DNA from: CAVQFB01 sp963711675 | GTDB taxonomy: Bacteria > Acidobacteriota > Terriglobia > Terriglobales > Acidobacteriaceae | Reading direction: 5' to 3' | DNA length: 64,000 nucleotides | Assembly: GCA_963711675.1 (NCBI GenBank) | Contig: CAVQFB010000011.1 | Location: 1 to 64,000 of the forward strand | Shown: piece by piece, positions 18,418 to 27,282 of the stretch | Numbering within the stretch: position 1 is the stretch's first letter | How the letters are laid out: every line of letters begins with the position of its first letter | Notes under the pieces: generated by a model | The model's input: the letters and a program-made list of their open reading frames with translations, nothing else | Told to the model about the DNA's origin: nothing | The model's database searches: none | Program-made: the position numbers and the translations under genes

Positions 18418-19647
18418 TCATGGGCAACTGCTGGGCGCTGCTTCACCCTTGAATCGGGATTGAATCCATCCGATCTGATCTCTTACCGAACCACCCAGAA
18501 CAGCCCCGGGGTCCAGCCCCGGATATCGAATGAACTGGACACGATCTCCCTGCTTGCACAGGTCGCCAACCAGGCGCGCGGTCATGTTCGCTGCCACCGC
18601 TGCATCCAATTCCGCCCCCAACACCATTACCGGGCCGCCAGCCCGCTTCTGTCCCAACATATTCCTGCGGAAGAATTCCTGGACCAAACCATTCTTCTCC
18701 CAGTTCGGCTTCACCATCTCCGCGGCTGAGCCCACGTCGGCCGTGACTGCGCACGAGGTCTCGATTTGCCGGTAAGCACCGAGCCCCTTCTCCGTCAGAA
18801 TGTCGCTGGGCTGGAATTGGGGAAAAACCGTCTTGATCCCATAGGCGAGGAACGCGGGTATAGGTTGTGGCGTTGCCTGCGCCGACTTCTCGTACAAGTC
18901 CTTCACGTTGGCCACTCCTGAAATCGCGATGCTGCCCATGTAACCCGGATCGCGTATCTCGCTCTCCGCCTCGGCGACGCCCAACGCGACCAAGCCCCCG
19001 TCCGCCTGCCCCATCGCAATCCATTTACTCCCAAGACTTCGCTCTGCCGCGCGCGCAGCCGCAACCGAAAAGATCACATCCAACGCGTTTGACCGGATAT
19101 CAACGAATGCATTCCGGAAGTTTGTCCCCAATCCCGCGTAGTCCGTAGCTACCACCGCGTAACCGAGCGAAGCGTACATCGACAAGAATGGTCCGCTGCC
19201 CAGGCTCCTCATCAGCGACGGAGCACACTGCCGGGCGGTGCCCGTCCATTCATGAGCCCACGCAACAATTGGCCAGCCCCCTGCGGGCGGCTTTCGATCG
19301 GGAACAATTACCACACCCGATGTCGCCACATCCTCACTATTTCCGGACCGCGAATGGTACAAAATGCGGAACGCCGACACGTCCTCTCCCAGGTAATACC
19401 CGTCAAATTCTTGTGAGCGGATCAATTCACCAGGCTTGCCAGGAGGGAACGGAACCGGAGTTTCGTAGAACCGCGTGATCGGCAGGCTGCCTCGCGGCGG
19501 CTTCACCTGCGGCGAGGCTTGTTGCTGTGCCAGAGTGCTGCCACCGACAAGCAACACAACTGATGAAAGGACAATTGCAGCGCCGGTCAGGCTGCGCTTC
19601 ACGGATAGATTCGAAATCACCACGCCCCGATTTTCGATCTCAGACAA
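18418..19647 (-). CDS. Secreted lipase-like alpha/beta hydrolase lacking catalytic residues
   Basis: 409 residues with an N-terminal signal or anchor (GAAIVLSSVVLLVGGSTLAQ) and an alpha/beta hydrolase fold of the secretory lipase type: GGWPIVAWAHEWTGTARQCA, SLGYAVVATDYAGLGT and AARAAERSLGSKWIAMG. The expected nucleophile elbow GxSxGG reads GQADGG (213-218), with alanine (GCG codon) in place of serine. The region where the family usually has its catalytic histidine, YPGLDHGA, reads YPGLDPGA, with proline 380. Asp is present (GAELDAA). With two of three triad residues missing it is probably a non-catalytic binding protein, or it uses other residues. No frameshift or stop is seen, so it is not a decayed gene. 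Confidence 0.85.
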   Translation of the reverse strand: MSEIENRGVVISNLSVKRSLTGAAIVLSSVVLLVGGSTLAQQQASPQVKPPRGSLPITRFYETPVPFPPGKPGELIRSQEFDGYYLGEDVSAFRILYHSRSGNSEDVATSGVVIVPDRKPPAGGWPIVAWAHEWTGTARQCAPSLMRSLGSGPFLSMYASLGYAVVATDYAGLGTNFRNAFVDIRSNALDVIFSVAAARAAERSLGSKWIAMGQADGGLVALGVAEAESEIRDPGYMGSIAISGVANVKDLYEKSAQATPQPIPAFLAYGIKTVFPQFQPSDILTEKGLGAYRQIETSCAVTADVGSAAEMVKPNWEKNGLVQEFFRRNMLGQKRAGGPVMVLGAELDAAVAANMTARLVGDLCKQGDRVQFIRYPGLDPGAVLGGSVRDQIGWIQSRFKGEAAPSSCP

Positions 19648-19704
19648 GAGACAAGCCGCGTGCTTAGATGGGTATCAGAAAATCAAAATTCAACTGCCGA
19701 CACG

Positions 19705-20586
19705 CTACGCCGTCGCTCCCTTTACTTCAACTCCAGCCCACTTTTCCAGCAACGTCAGCGTTGCGGCATAGTCCAGATCCTGCTGCCCTTCTTCCGTCGC
19801 CAGATCGTAAATTTCTTCCACCGTCTCGAGTGCCGGCAACTTGATACGGTTCTCTTTTGCCGCTTCGAGCGCCAGTTTTAGATCCTTGTGCATCAGCCGC
19901 AGCGGAAAATTAGGAGTGAAATCGCGCCGCAAAACGAACGGCGCCTTGTAGTCGACCACACCCGACCGCACCATGGACGCCTGGATCAGGGGCAAGAGCA
20001 CCGTTGGATCTACCCCCAGCTTCGCCGCCAGCGTCAGCGCTTCGGCAAAACCTTCGTAGATCACCGCGATTTGCAAATTCATCACCAGCTTCGCCGACTG
20101 TCCCATGCCGGTGCTTCCCATGCGGAACACCTGTTTCCCCATCGCCTGAAATAAGGGATGAAGCCGTGCCAGCACTGCTTCATCTCCACCCGGCATGAAG
20201 ATCAGCGTGCCCCCCTCCGCTGCCACCTTCGATCCCGTAATCGGCGCGTCCACATAATGCACGCCCTTGGCCGCCACTCGCTGCGCAAATTGCCGCGTCG
20301 CCGAAGGCGATATGGTGCTCGAGTCCACCACGATCATGCCATCCGCCAGCGAACTCTCCACCCCTCCCGGCCCAAACAGCACGTGCTCAACCGCCTTGGT
20401 GTCAGAGACGCACATCCACACCACTTCCACACCCTGGCTGGCTTCTCCGGGCGTAGCCGCCGTCTTGGCGCCTTCCACGTCCTTGCCCGCCGTACGGTTC
20501 CACACTGTGACTTCGTGACCGGCCCTGACCAGGCTCGCCGCCATCGGCCGTCCCATGATCCCTAAACCCAAGAAGGCAACGCGCAT
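19705..20586 (-). CDS. Beta-hydroxyacid dehydrogenase (3-hydroxyisobutyrate / tartronate semialdehyde reductase family)
   Basis: 293 residues. The N-terminal Rossmann fold carries GLGIMGRPMA (about 6-15) and VWNRT, where the arginine after VWN suggests preference for NADPH. VVDSSTISP and DAPITGSKVAAEGGTL are the substrate-binding motifs, and MGQSAKLVMN contains the conserved catalytic lysine. The all-helical C-terminal domain (about 165-290) completes the family length. It should reduce or oxidise a small beta-hydroxyacid, such as tartronate semialdehyde to D-glycerate, which would fit the glycerate kinase encoded about 1.4 kb away; that link is inference. It could equally be a succinic semialdehyde reductase of the GLYR type. 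Confidence 0.9.
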   Translation of the reverse strand: MRVAFLGLGIMGRPMAASLVRAGHEVTVWNRTAGKDVEGAKTAATPGEASQGVEVVWMCVSDTKAVEHVLFGPGGVESSLADGMIVVDSSTISPSATRQFAQRVAAKGVHYVDAPITGSKVAAEGGTLIFMPGGDEAVLARLHPLFQAMGKQVFRMGSTGMGQSAKLVMNLQIAVIYEGFAEALTLAAKLGVDPTVLLPLIQASMVRSGVVDYKAPFVLRRDFTPNFPLRLMHKDLKLALEAAKENRIKLPALETVEEIYDLATEEGQQDLDYAATLTLLEKWAGVEVKGATA

Positions 20587-20700
20587 CCGTGATTTCTCCT
20601 CGCCCCGCTCCGATTAGATATGACTGAATTGAGACCGGTCAAGCAATCCCCGCATCTTTCATTTAAAATAGTTGCACGCTCACATTCTCCCCGAGAATTG

Positions 20701-20789
20701 AGACTACACGGTGGGCCGCCACTGGCCCAGGCTTGGGAGCTTAACGAAGTAGGACAGGACCTGTACGCGGGTCCGGGTTCTTTGTATCG
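20701..20789 (+). promoter_or_regulatory. Possible structured 5' leader before the metallohydrolase gene
   Basis: Two stems are visible in the 90 bp before the ATG: TGGGCC / GGCCCA around a GCCACT loop (20712-20729), and GGACC / GGTCC around an eight-base loop (20757-20774), with a conserved-looking unpaired AGCTTAACGAAGTAGG between them. A possible -10 (TAAAAT) lies at about 20664. It matches no riboswitch or SRP RNA pattern that I know. Confidence 0.35.
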
Positions 20790-21686
20790 ATGTTAAAGGC
20801 CACGCTCAAAAATCAAGCCCTGCGCAAGCGCGCCCGCCAGTTCGGCCACCTGGTAAGGCACTCTGCGGTCACGCCTCGTACCGGCAAGACCCACAAGCCA
20901 CGGCTGGTTTCCAACGGAGAACTGGGCGTCACCTTCATTGGTCATGCCAGCTTCTTTGTGCAGATTGGCGGCCAGAACGTCGTCATCGACCCCAACTTCG
21001 CACGCTGGCTGTTCGTCCTCAAACGCCTGCGTAAACCTGGCCTCCGCATCGAAGATCTGCCCGCGATCGACCTGGTCCTGGTCACCCACGCCCACTTTGA
21101 CCACCTGCACCGGCCCTCGCTTCGCGCTATCGTCCAGCAGACTCTGCGCAAGCGCGGCAAGGCCCCCACCATCGTTGTGCCTCACCATGTCTTTGACCTG
21201 GTTTCCGACCTTGGCTTCCACGAGATCGTCGAACTCGACTGGTGGAAGAACCTGCAGCACGGCGATCTCACGATCACCCACGTGCCGTCTCGGCACTGGG
21301 GAGCGCGCATTCTCAAGGACTCACACCGCGGCTACGGCGGATACGTGCTCCACGCAGGCAAGCACTCCGTCTATCACGCTGGGGATACCGCCTACTTCTC
21401 CGGCTTCCGCGAGATCGGAAAGCGCCTCGCTCCCGAGTTGGCCCTACTGCCTATTGGCGCCTATAACCCGCCCCAGTTTCGCAATGTTCACACCAGCCCG
21501 GCGGACGCCACCCGCGCCTTCCTCGACCTCAATTCCCGTTGGATGGTCCCCATGCACTACGGCACCTTCCGCCTCTCGCACGAGCCCATGGAAGAGCCCC
21601 TCCAACTCCTCGAACAGGAAGCCGAACACGCCGGCATTGCCAACCGCGTCGTTGTACTCGAAGAAGGCGTCACCCAGTTTTTCTAA
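20790..21686 (+). CDS. MBL-fold metallohydrolase, UlaG/NAPE-PLD-like
   Basis: 298 residues of the metallo-beta-lactamase fold. VTHAHFDHLH is the HxHxDH zinc motif (about 110-119); GARILKDSHRGYGGYVL, YHAGDTAYFSGF and MVPMHYGTF carry the remaining metal ligands. The layout (an N-terminal basic leader, VTFIGHASFFVQIGG, and the extended insertion before the third ligand) resembles the UlaG/NAPE-phospholipase D branch, which cleaves lactone or phosphodiester substrates. No signal peptide is seen, so it is cytoplasmic. Gene neighbours do not suggest a pathway. The open frame begins right at an ATG after a structured leader. Confidence 0.88.
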   Translation: MLKATLKNQALRKRARQFGHLVRHSAVTPRTGKTHKPRLVSNGELGVTFIGHASFFVQIGGQNVVIDPNFARWLFVLKRLRKPGLRIEDLPAIDLVLVTHAHFDHLHRPSLRAIVQQTLRKRGKAPTIVVPHHVFDLVSDLGFHEIVELDWWKNLQHGDLTITHVPSRHWGARILKDSHRGYGGYVLHAGKHSVYHAGDTAYFSGFREIGKRLAPELALLPIGAYNPPQFRNVHTSPADATRAFLDLNSRWMVPMHYGTFRLSHEPMEEPLQLLEQEAEHAGIANRVVVLEEGVTQFF

Positions 21687-21759
21687 TGGCGCAGTCGTCC
21701 AACTACGCAGTTCTTCCACCTGTGCAGTTCATCTAATCAGGCAGTTTTTCCAATTGGAT

Positions 21760-21831
21760 TGTCATCCCGAGCGCAGCGCGAAGTTCGCGAAGCGAAGTTC
21801 ATACGAAGTCGAGGGATCTGCATTTCTCACA
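21760..21831 (+). repeat. Dispersed intergenic repeat, CATCCTGAGCG family, copy 1
   Basis: Begins TGTCATCCCGAGCGCAGCG and ends GAGGGATCTGC. The same core occurs at 23428-23460 and, inverted, at 59404-59433. It lies outside genes and is not translated. Confidence 0.6.
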
Positions 21832-21862
21832 CCCTCATGGGCCGAAAACATGGCGTGTGCTC

Positions 21863-21928
21863 CATCCTGGCGCGCTTTTTGCTAGGGTGGGGTGATCACA
21901 ACTGCGTGACAGTTTCGCGCCAGCCACC
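21863..21928 (+). repeat. Direct repeat A beside the glycerate kinase gene
   Basis: Shares most of its bases with 23338-23404: both run CATCCT.GCGCGCTTTTTG, CTAGGGTGG, GATCACAACTGCGTGACA, CGCG(C/T)CAGCCACC. The pair flanks the glycerate kinase gene in the same orientation. Confidence 0.7.
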
Positions 21929-21939
21929 TCCACAACGTG

Positions 21940-23271
21940 TCAATACGCCAACAAAATCCTCAAATCCCGCAGATTATTCCCCGTCGGCCCTGTCACGACT
22001 GCATCGCCGAGCGCCTGAAATAAAGGATACGCATCAAACCTCCGCAACGCCTCCTCCGCATCCAGCCCCCGCGCTTTCGCCCGCTCCACCGTAGTCCCAT
22101 CCACCACCGCGCCGGCCGCCGGACTATTGCCGTCCACGCCATCCGTGCCCGCGCTCAGCACCGTAATGTTCTCGCTCTTGATTTTCTCCGCGCAGGCCAG
22201 CGCAAACTGCTGATTCCGTCCACCCGTCCCGCCGTCCGTAACCTTCACCGTCACCTCCCCACCGGAAATCAGACATACGCGCGAAACTCTCTTGCGCAGC
22301 TCGCGGACCTTTCCCACCAGATACCCCGCCGCACGCTCGTAGTCCCAGTCGTCGCAACCATGGTCAAGCTCCACCGCAAATCCCATCCCCGCCGCCGCAG
22401 CCGCAGCTTCCTCAACCGCGACCTTATTGGACAGCATCGGCCACCACCGCGACCGGCTAAACGCCGGATCATCCGACTTCGGCGTCTCCTCGAGCGCGCG
22501 CCGGCGAAACAGGTCCCCCACCGACTCCGGGAACTCCTCGACCATCCCGTATTTCGCAGCGATCGCATAGCAATCCTCCACGCTGGTCGAATCCGGCATG
22601 GTAGGCCCCGACGCCAGGGCATCGAGCGTCTTGTCCGGGACATCCGACACCATCAGCGACACCTGCTGCGCGGGATGCGCAGCCTGCGCCAGCCGCCCTC
22701 CCTTGATCGCCGAAAGATGCTTCCGGATGGCGTTGATCTCGGCAATCGGCGCGCCCGAATGCACCAGCACGCGATATGTCGCAATCAGATCCTCCAGCGT
22801 GATCTCATCATCCAGCGGCTTCTCGGCAATCGACGACCCGCCGCCGCTCAGCAGAAAAATCACAAGCGACGCGGCATTCTGTGAGGTGAGCGCCTTCAGG
22901 ATCGCCTCCGCCGCCCGCACCGACTCGGCATTCGGCGTCGGATGCCCGCCCAGAAAATAGCGGAACCCGCGCACCTGCGTTGCCGGCGCCACCGAACTCG
23001 CCACAATTCCTTCCAGCGAACTGCCCACCTGCGACTCGAGCGCCTCAACCATGGTGTGCCCCGCTTTGCCGATCGACACCACGAAAACGCGCCCGTAGGA
23101 ATGCAGCGGATACAAGTCTTCTTTCACGCGCAGCACGCCGCGCTCACACTCCACGTGCCGCTGAAATGCCTTGTCGATGGTCGCGCCGTCGAGCGCCCCC
23201 TGAAATATCTGGCGCGCCGCGTCGCGCATCTGCCCGAATAACGCATCGCGGTCCGAAGTCGCTTCTGTCAC
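21940..23271 (-). CDS. Glycerate kinase, MOFRL (type 2) family
   Basis: About 443 residues from a GTG start at 23271. This family (GckA/TtuD) phosphorylates D-glycerate to 2-phosphoglycerate. N-terminal glycerate-kinase domain with VFVVSIGKAGHTM, GGHPTPNAESV, LLSGGGSS and VSDVPDKTLDALASGPT; C-terminal MOFRL domain with VCLISGGEVTVKV, GGTGGRNQQFALA and SAGTDGVDGNSPAAGAVVD. The frame is open to 23340, but the extra 23 residues lie in an intergenic repeat and are not conserved-looking, so the GTG is chosen. A dehydrogenase that could supply glycerate lies at 19705-20586. No operon partner is adjacent. Confidence 0.93.
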   Translation of the reverse strand: MTEATSDRDALFGQMRDAARQIFQGALDGATIDKAFQRHVECERGVLRVKEDLYPLHSYGRVFVVSIGKAGHTMVEALESQVGSSLEGIVASSVAPATQVRGFRYFLGGHPTPNAESVRAAEAILKALTSQNAASLVIFLLSGGGSSIAEKPLDDEITLEDLIATYRVLVHSGAPIAEINAIRKHLSAIKGGRLAQAAHPAQQVSLMVSDVPDKTLDALASGPTMPDSTSVEDCYAIAAKYGMVEEFPESVGDLFRRRALEETPKSDDPAFSRSRWWPMLSNKVAVEEAAAAAAGMGFAVELDHGCDDWDYERAAGYLVGKVRELRKRVSRVCLISGGEVTVKVTDGGTGGRNQQFALACAEKIKSENITVLSAGTDGVDGNSPAAGAVVDGTTVERAKARGLDAEEALRRFDAYPLFQALGDAVVTGPTGNNLRDLRILLAY

Positions 23272-23337
23272 GCGAGGATTATAAAGAACGCCCGGGTGCC
23301 CCACGTTTCGCGCTTTTCGACTCGACGCAGGGTGCCC

Positions 23338-23404
23338 CATCCTAGCGCGCTTTTTGCGCTAGGGTGGGCGATCACAACTGCGTGACACCGTCGCGTCAGC
23401 CACC
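23338..23404 (+). repeat. Direct repeat B beside the glycerate kinase gene
   Basis: Partner of 21863-21928. It contains its own small palindrome, TAGCGCGC..TTTTT..GCGCTA, which could form a hairpin. The flanking GGGTGCCCCA phrase (23288-23340) recurs in the intergenic regions at about 24048 and, less exactly, about 26930. Confidence 0.7.
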
Positions 23405-23427
23405 AAGCCCGCAGCAATCTTCAAACT

Positions 23428-23460
23428 TGTCATCCTGAGCGGAGCGAAGGACCTGCTTTG
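23428..23460 (+). repeat. Dispersed intergenic repeat, CATCCTGAGCG family, copy 2
   Basis: TTGTCATCCTGAGCG followed by GAGCGAAGGACCTGC; same family as 21760-21831 and 59404-59433. Confidence 0.65.
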
Positions 23461-23540
23461 TTGAAGGGCTGGCCCGCACTAGTTCCCCCGGAGGGGTGAT
23501 CTTTCAGACCCGACTGTCCGCTTTGTTAGCATTTCAACCC

Positions 23541-24038
23541 ATGCGCCTCCACCTCCATCCCGCCACCCCCGACGACGCCAAAGACATCCTCTCCTTCCGC
23601 GTGGCCGTCAACGAACACCTCAAGTCGCAATTCGGCGAAGGATACTGGCTCTCCGGAGGAACCATCAAAGGCGTGCTCTTCCAGATGAGACGCGCCACCA
23701 TCTACATCGCCCGCAGTCGCGGCGCGCTGATCGCTACCCTCGCGCTCTCCAAACGAAAGCCCTGGGCCATCGACAAGAAATACTTCCACCCCAGTGAGAA
23801 GCCGCTCTATCTCACCGCCATGGCCGTTCATCCCCGCTATCAGCGCAAAGGCATTGGACGGCAATGTGTCGACCAGGCCCGCCAGATCGCCGCCAAGTGG
23901 CCGAGCGACGCCATCCGACTCGACGCCTACGACGCCCCTGCCGGCGCCGGCGACTTCTACCGCAAATGCGGCTTCCGCGAGGTCGGCCGCGCCGTCTATC
24001 GCGTCGCTCCGCTCATCTACTTTGAAATGCTGATCTGA
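23541..24038 (+). CDS. GNAT family acetyltransferase
   Basis: About 165 residues starting MRLHLHPATPDDAKDIL at 23541, the usual GNAT opening. The acetyl-CoA binding motif A is VHPRYQRKGIGRQCVDQARQI (the RxxGxG signature QRKGIG), and motif B is GAGDFYRKCGFREVG. The upstream in-frame methionine at 23496 adds residues that do not resemble the family. Substrate is unknown; proteins of this layout acetylate small molecules or antibiotics as well as proteins. It is a single gene, convergent with the TonB receptor downstream. Confidence 0.88.
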   Translation: MRLHLHPATPDDAKDILSFRVAVNEHLKSQFGEGYWLSGGTIKGVLFQMRRATIYIARSRGALIATLALSKRKPWAIDKKYFHPSEKPLYLTAMAVHPRYQRKGIGRQCVDQARQIAAKWPSDAIRLDAYDAPAGAGDFYRKCGFREVGRAVYRVAPLIYFEMLI

Positions 24039-24115
24039 GTTTTCTGCCGGGTGCCCCAGCTGAGCGCACCGGCGATAGGAAGGCCACCCGCCTTGATTCC
24101 CCTTGGCCTGGTTTC

Positions 24116-26773
24116 TTAGAAGCGAATCTTTAGTTCCGCTTGCAGAGACCTTGGTGTCACGAAGTGCGTGCCGGAGAAGCTGGAAAGGAAGTTGTAGAGC
24201 GCTACTTTGTCCATGAGATTGGTGACGGTGATTCTGCCGTCGAGATGGTAGCGCTCACGGTGCCAGATGTCATCGAAACCGGCCGCGAGATCGAACAGGT
24301 TTCGAGGAGTAATACGCGATGGGTTGCGGTCGGGATCATAGGTGCCGGTGGGGACGATGCGAACCCGGGTCGCCCCAATGACGGGAGACGCGCACGAACG
24401 CAGCGGCGCGTTGAGGGCGGCAAACACTGAACCGCAATAGAGTCCCATTTGTGCTTGCTCGTCTCCCGATAACGTCAGAGCGGTTGCATAGTCAGGAACA
24501 CTCACTGCTACCAACCCGCTATCGAATCTCCAGGTGAAGCCAACCCAGGGCGCACGCAGGGGTGGCTGATAGCGTACGAATGTTGTTTGCTGGAATGCCT
24601 GATCGTGGTCGGGACGGGCAACCGGTGCGTATTGCGTCCCGAAATTTATGCCGCCAACTTCAGGACTGAACAGACGCGACCGCGTATGCCCCATGACGGT
24701 AAACGCGGAGAAGCCGTGGACGCTGGCAAGGTTCACCTTGGCCATCGCCCCGTCAATCTTGGCCTTTGCGAACTGGACCGGGAAGTTCAACGGTGTATCT
24801 AAAATCACGTTGAAGTCGAACGCACCATTCGTGAACTTCCAGAAGTACTCGCCGTCAATCGTTATCTTCCGGCCGATCGCCTGAGCGAAACCGACGTTGA
24901 ATTGATTGCGTCCGCCGGGGAACAGCGGAACCACTGTCGCCTTGCCCAGTCCCCCGGCGGCGAGCCCGCCCGGGCCAGTCGAGCTCGACAATACGAGATT
25001 TTCGTTGTACGGGGTCACCATGACGCGAGAATACGATGCGCGCAGGACCGTCCCCACACCTGGCAACCGGTAGCTGAGACCCGCTCGCGGCTGCGCCGCT
25101 ACGCTATGAGAGATTCCGTCGTAGCGATCGATTCGCAGTCCTGGATTGAGGGCAAGGCGTCCGAGGGAGATCGAGTCTTGCACATAGGCGCTCTGCTCTT
25201 TGATCGTCGCACTACCATGGAATTGAAAAAGCGCACCGCCACGACTTAAGTCGTACTGCAACAAACTAGGTTGAAACCCGGCATTCGGCAGATCGCCGTT
25301 CGGACCGCACTGTGCCGGATCTTTGAGAGTTGGGTCTGGCACGGGAACCTTGTCCTGATTCACACAAGGCGAGTTGAATGCGGGGTCCGTCAAGCCGGTG
25401 GCAAACGATTCCTTTAAAGGCGTCCATTGTGCCGTTGCTCCGGTCTTGAGATTGTGGCGTCCCTTCGAGAACGAAAGATCAACCCTCGCCCCGAAATTCT
25501 TCAGCGAGCGATTCTGCGAGAGCGTGGTGGGCTGGTCAGCAAACGAATTGCTCGACGGGTAGTAGTGGACAAGGTCGCCGCGCCACCACAGATTGGTGTC
25601 AAGCAGCCACCGGGGGCCGAAGACATGGGAGTAGGCTAAAGCAAAGTTCCCGCTGCGCATGAACTGGCGCTGGTCCTGGCCACTCCGCTCCTGGTCGTAG
25701 GTGTTGGGCGTCTGAAACCATGATCGCGAGAGCGACAGGTTGAGATGAACCGAGTCCGCCGGAGTGGGTTGCAGGTCAATCCGGTCGAAAATATTCCACC
25801 CATTCCCCGCCGCGTGCAACGGTATGAACTCTGGAGGATCGAGAAACCGCTGGCTATTCACGGCATCCGCCGCAAAGAAGTTCCCCAGCTTCGCATTACC
25901 CGCGAGCAGGGACAGGTCCGCGGTATCGGTGCCGAACGTCCCGTAGCCCAGCGACAGAGCCCCGCTCGGGGCGCCAGCGCCTAAACCGGATCGGGTGACC
26001 GCTCGCACGATCATGCTGGTCTTGTCGCCAAACTCGGCGGGAGGGGCGCCATTGATGACATCCATAGACTCGACCGTATTCAGTGCCACCTGGTTCGAGA
26101 AGGTTCGACTCTGCTGGTCTGAAATCGGCTGGCCGTCCACACTAAACGACACTTCTGCGTGTTCTCCGAGGGGATGAAATCCTCCGTTCGACTCGGCTGC
26201 CACACCCGGCGTGCCCAACGTCAGTACGCGGCTGAACCCGCCGTTCACGGCCGTATCCGGAAGCGCGTTCGTCAAAGCTGAACTGATGTCGGCGTGCGCT
26301 CGCGAGGCTGTTTCCGCGTCGGTGCCGGTGCCCTCTACTGTCATCGTCTCCTCCGTGCTCTGAACGGCGAGAACGATTGAGATCGGCGCCGAATTGCGGA
26401 TTCCGGCTTCGGTGATGGCTTGACTAGCCTTGAAACCCGCGGCTTCGACATGCACCACGTACCTGCCAGGAGGCATTTCCGGGAGGAAGAAACGCCCACC
26501 GGCATCGCTTGCGGTGGCTCGCAACAGATTGCCGCTCACTTTCGATGCCAGCACCCGCGCCCCCACAATGGCCGCCCCACTCGGGTCTGTGACCAAACCG
26601 CTTATTGTGCCGTAGGGCACGCTTTGCGCAGGAAGAGACACGCAGAGCAACAAAAGGAGTGAGAGCACGTTAACCAGGGCGTCCGCCGGTTTCACCGACA
26701 AATCGAAGCGGCGCGTCGGCAACGTCCTAAGTAAAGAATTCAACAGGAACCCCACGGTGTCTCTCGGTGACAT
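24116..26773 (-). CDS. TonB-dependent receptor, Oar-like, with carboxypeptidase regulatory-like domain
   Basis: About 885 residues. Signal sequence (LVNVLSLLLLLCVSLPAQS), then a carboxypeptidase-regulatory-like domain (GTISGLVTDPSGAAIVGARV; RFFLPEMPPGRYVVHVEAAG), plug (FSVDGQPISDQQ; TVESMDVINGAPPAEFGDK) and a beta-barrel ending in AELKIRF with the terminal phenylalanine. It imports an unknown ligand across the outer membrane with TonB energy. I place the start at 26773 because a -10/-35 pair and a palindrome lie at 26810-26840, inside the longer frame that runs to 26872. Its barrel is not close to that of the receptor at 3497, so the two are paralogues of the same family and not duplicates. 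Confidence 0.9.
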   Translation of the reverse strand: MSPRDTVGFLLNSLLRTLPTRRFDLSVKPADALVNVLSLLLLLCVSLPAQSVPYGTISGLVTDPSGAAIVGARVLASKVSGNLLRATASDAGGRFFLPEMPPGRYVVHVEAAGFKASQAITEAGIRNSAPISIVLAVQSTEETMTVEGTGTDAETASRAHADISSALTNALPDTAVNGGFSRVLTLGTPGVAAESNGGFHPLGEHAEVSFSVDGQPISDQQSRTFSNQVALNTVESMDVINGAPPAEFGDKTSMIVRAVTRSGLGAGAPSGALSLGYGTFGTDTADLSLLAGNAKLGNFFAADAVNSQRFLDPPEFIPLHAAGNGWNIFDRIDLQPTPADSVHLNLSLSRSWFQTPNTYDQERSGQDQRQFMRSGNFALAYSHVFGPRWLLDTNLWWRGDLVHYYPSSNSFADQPTTLSQNRSLKNFGARVDLSFSKGRHNLKTGATAQWTPLKESFATGLTDPAFNSPCVNQDKVPVPDPTLKDPAQCGPNGDLPNAGFQPSLLQYDLSRGGALFQFHGSATIKEQSAYVQDSISLGRLALNPGLRIDRYDGISHSVAAQPRAGLSYRLPGVGTVLRASYSRVMVTPYNENLVLSSSTGPGGLAAGGLGKATVVPLFPGGRNQFNVGFAQAIGRKITIDGEYFWKFTNGAFDFNVILDTPLNFPVQFAKAKIDGAMAKVNLASVHGFSAFTVMGHTRSRLFSPEVGGINFGTQYAPVARPDHDQAFQQTTFVRYQPPLRAPWVGFTWRFDSGLVAVSVPDYATALTLSGDEQAQMGLYCGSVFAALNAPLRSCASPVIGATRVRIVPTGTYDPDRNPSRITPRNLFDLAAGFDDIWHRERYHLDGRITVTNLMDKVALYNFLSSFSGTHFVTPRSLQAELKIRF

Positions 26774-26809
26774 TCCCCGAGCGATCAGGAAAAGCGTCAA
26801 GTGAACGGC

Positions 26810-26840
26810 AGTATACCATGGTTTATTAACTATAGTTAAT
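26810..26840 (-). promoter_or_regulatory. Promoter with palindromic operator of the TonB receptor gene
   Basis: A perfect 16-bp palindrome, ATTAACTATAGTTAAT, fills 26825-26840. On the minus strand it overlaps a -35-like TTAACT, 18 bp upstream of TATACT (26810-26815). Transcription would start near 26805, about 30 bp before the ATG at 26773. It is AT-rich in a GC-rich window, as expected of a repressor or activator site. Confidence 0.7.
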
Positions 26841-27252
26841 ACTAAGAAATCGTCGACGGATGGCCCACTCAAGCCCGGTGTTGGCTTGAGTGGGGACAGT
26901 TACTGCTGGACACAAGTCTTCCTGCCGGGTGCCACAGGTTCGCGCCCCGGTTTTGGGCGATAACCTGGGAGTAGGGAACTTCCCATAGCTCTGTCGGGCC
27001 AACCTTCTTCGGCTGGTAACCCGTCCTCTCGCGAAGTGAAGGACAGAGTGTTCGTTTCTATCCCCACCGCTGTCAACAGCCATCCCTCACATTTTCCCGT
27101 GACCCACTTCCTTGACGACACTCTCCCCGAAACGCCACACTCATCTCATAGCAGTAATCGTTCTTTGAAAATCTGAATGACCCACCCCTGTTGAGGCACG
27201 CGGGCCCGGCGGAATACCAGGTATTCTTCGAGGAGCTAAACGGCGCGGAGCG

Positions 27253-27282
27253 TCAATAGCCAAAAGCTAACAGCTAAAAGCT
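27253..27282 (+). repeat. AGCT heptad repeat, copy 1
   Basis: Tandem units of the form AGCYNNN: AGCCAAA, AGCTAAC, AGCTAAA, AGCTGCA. Other arrays of this kind lie at 35798-35831, 52693-52730 and 53101-53151. Confidence 0.7.

Noticed and set aside
20701..20789. Small SRP RNA
   Set aside because: The GGAAGG/AGCA core of SRP RNA is absent.
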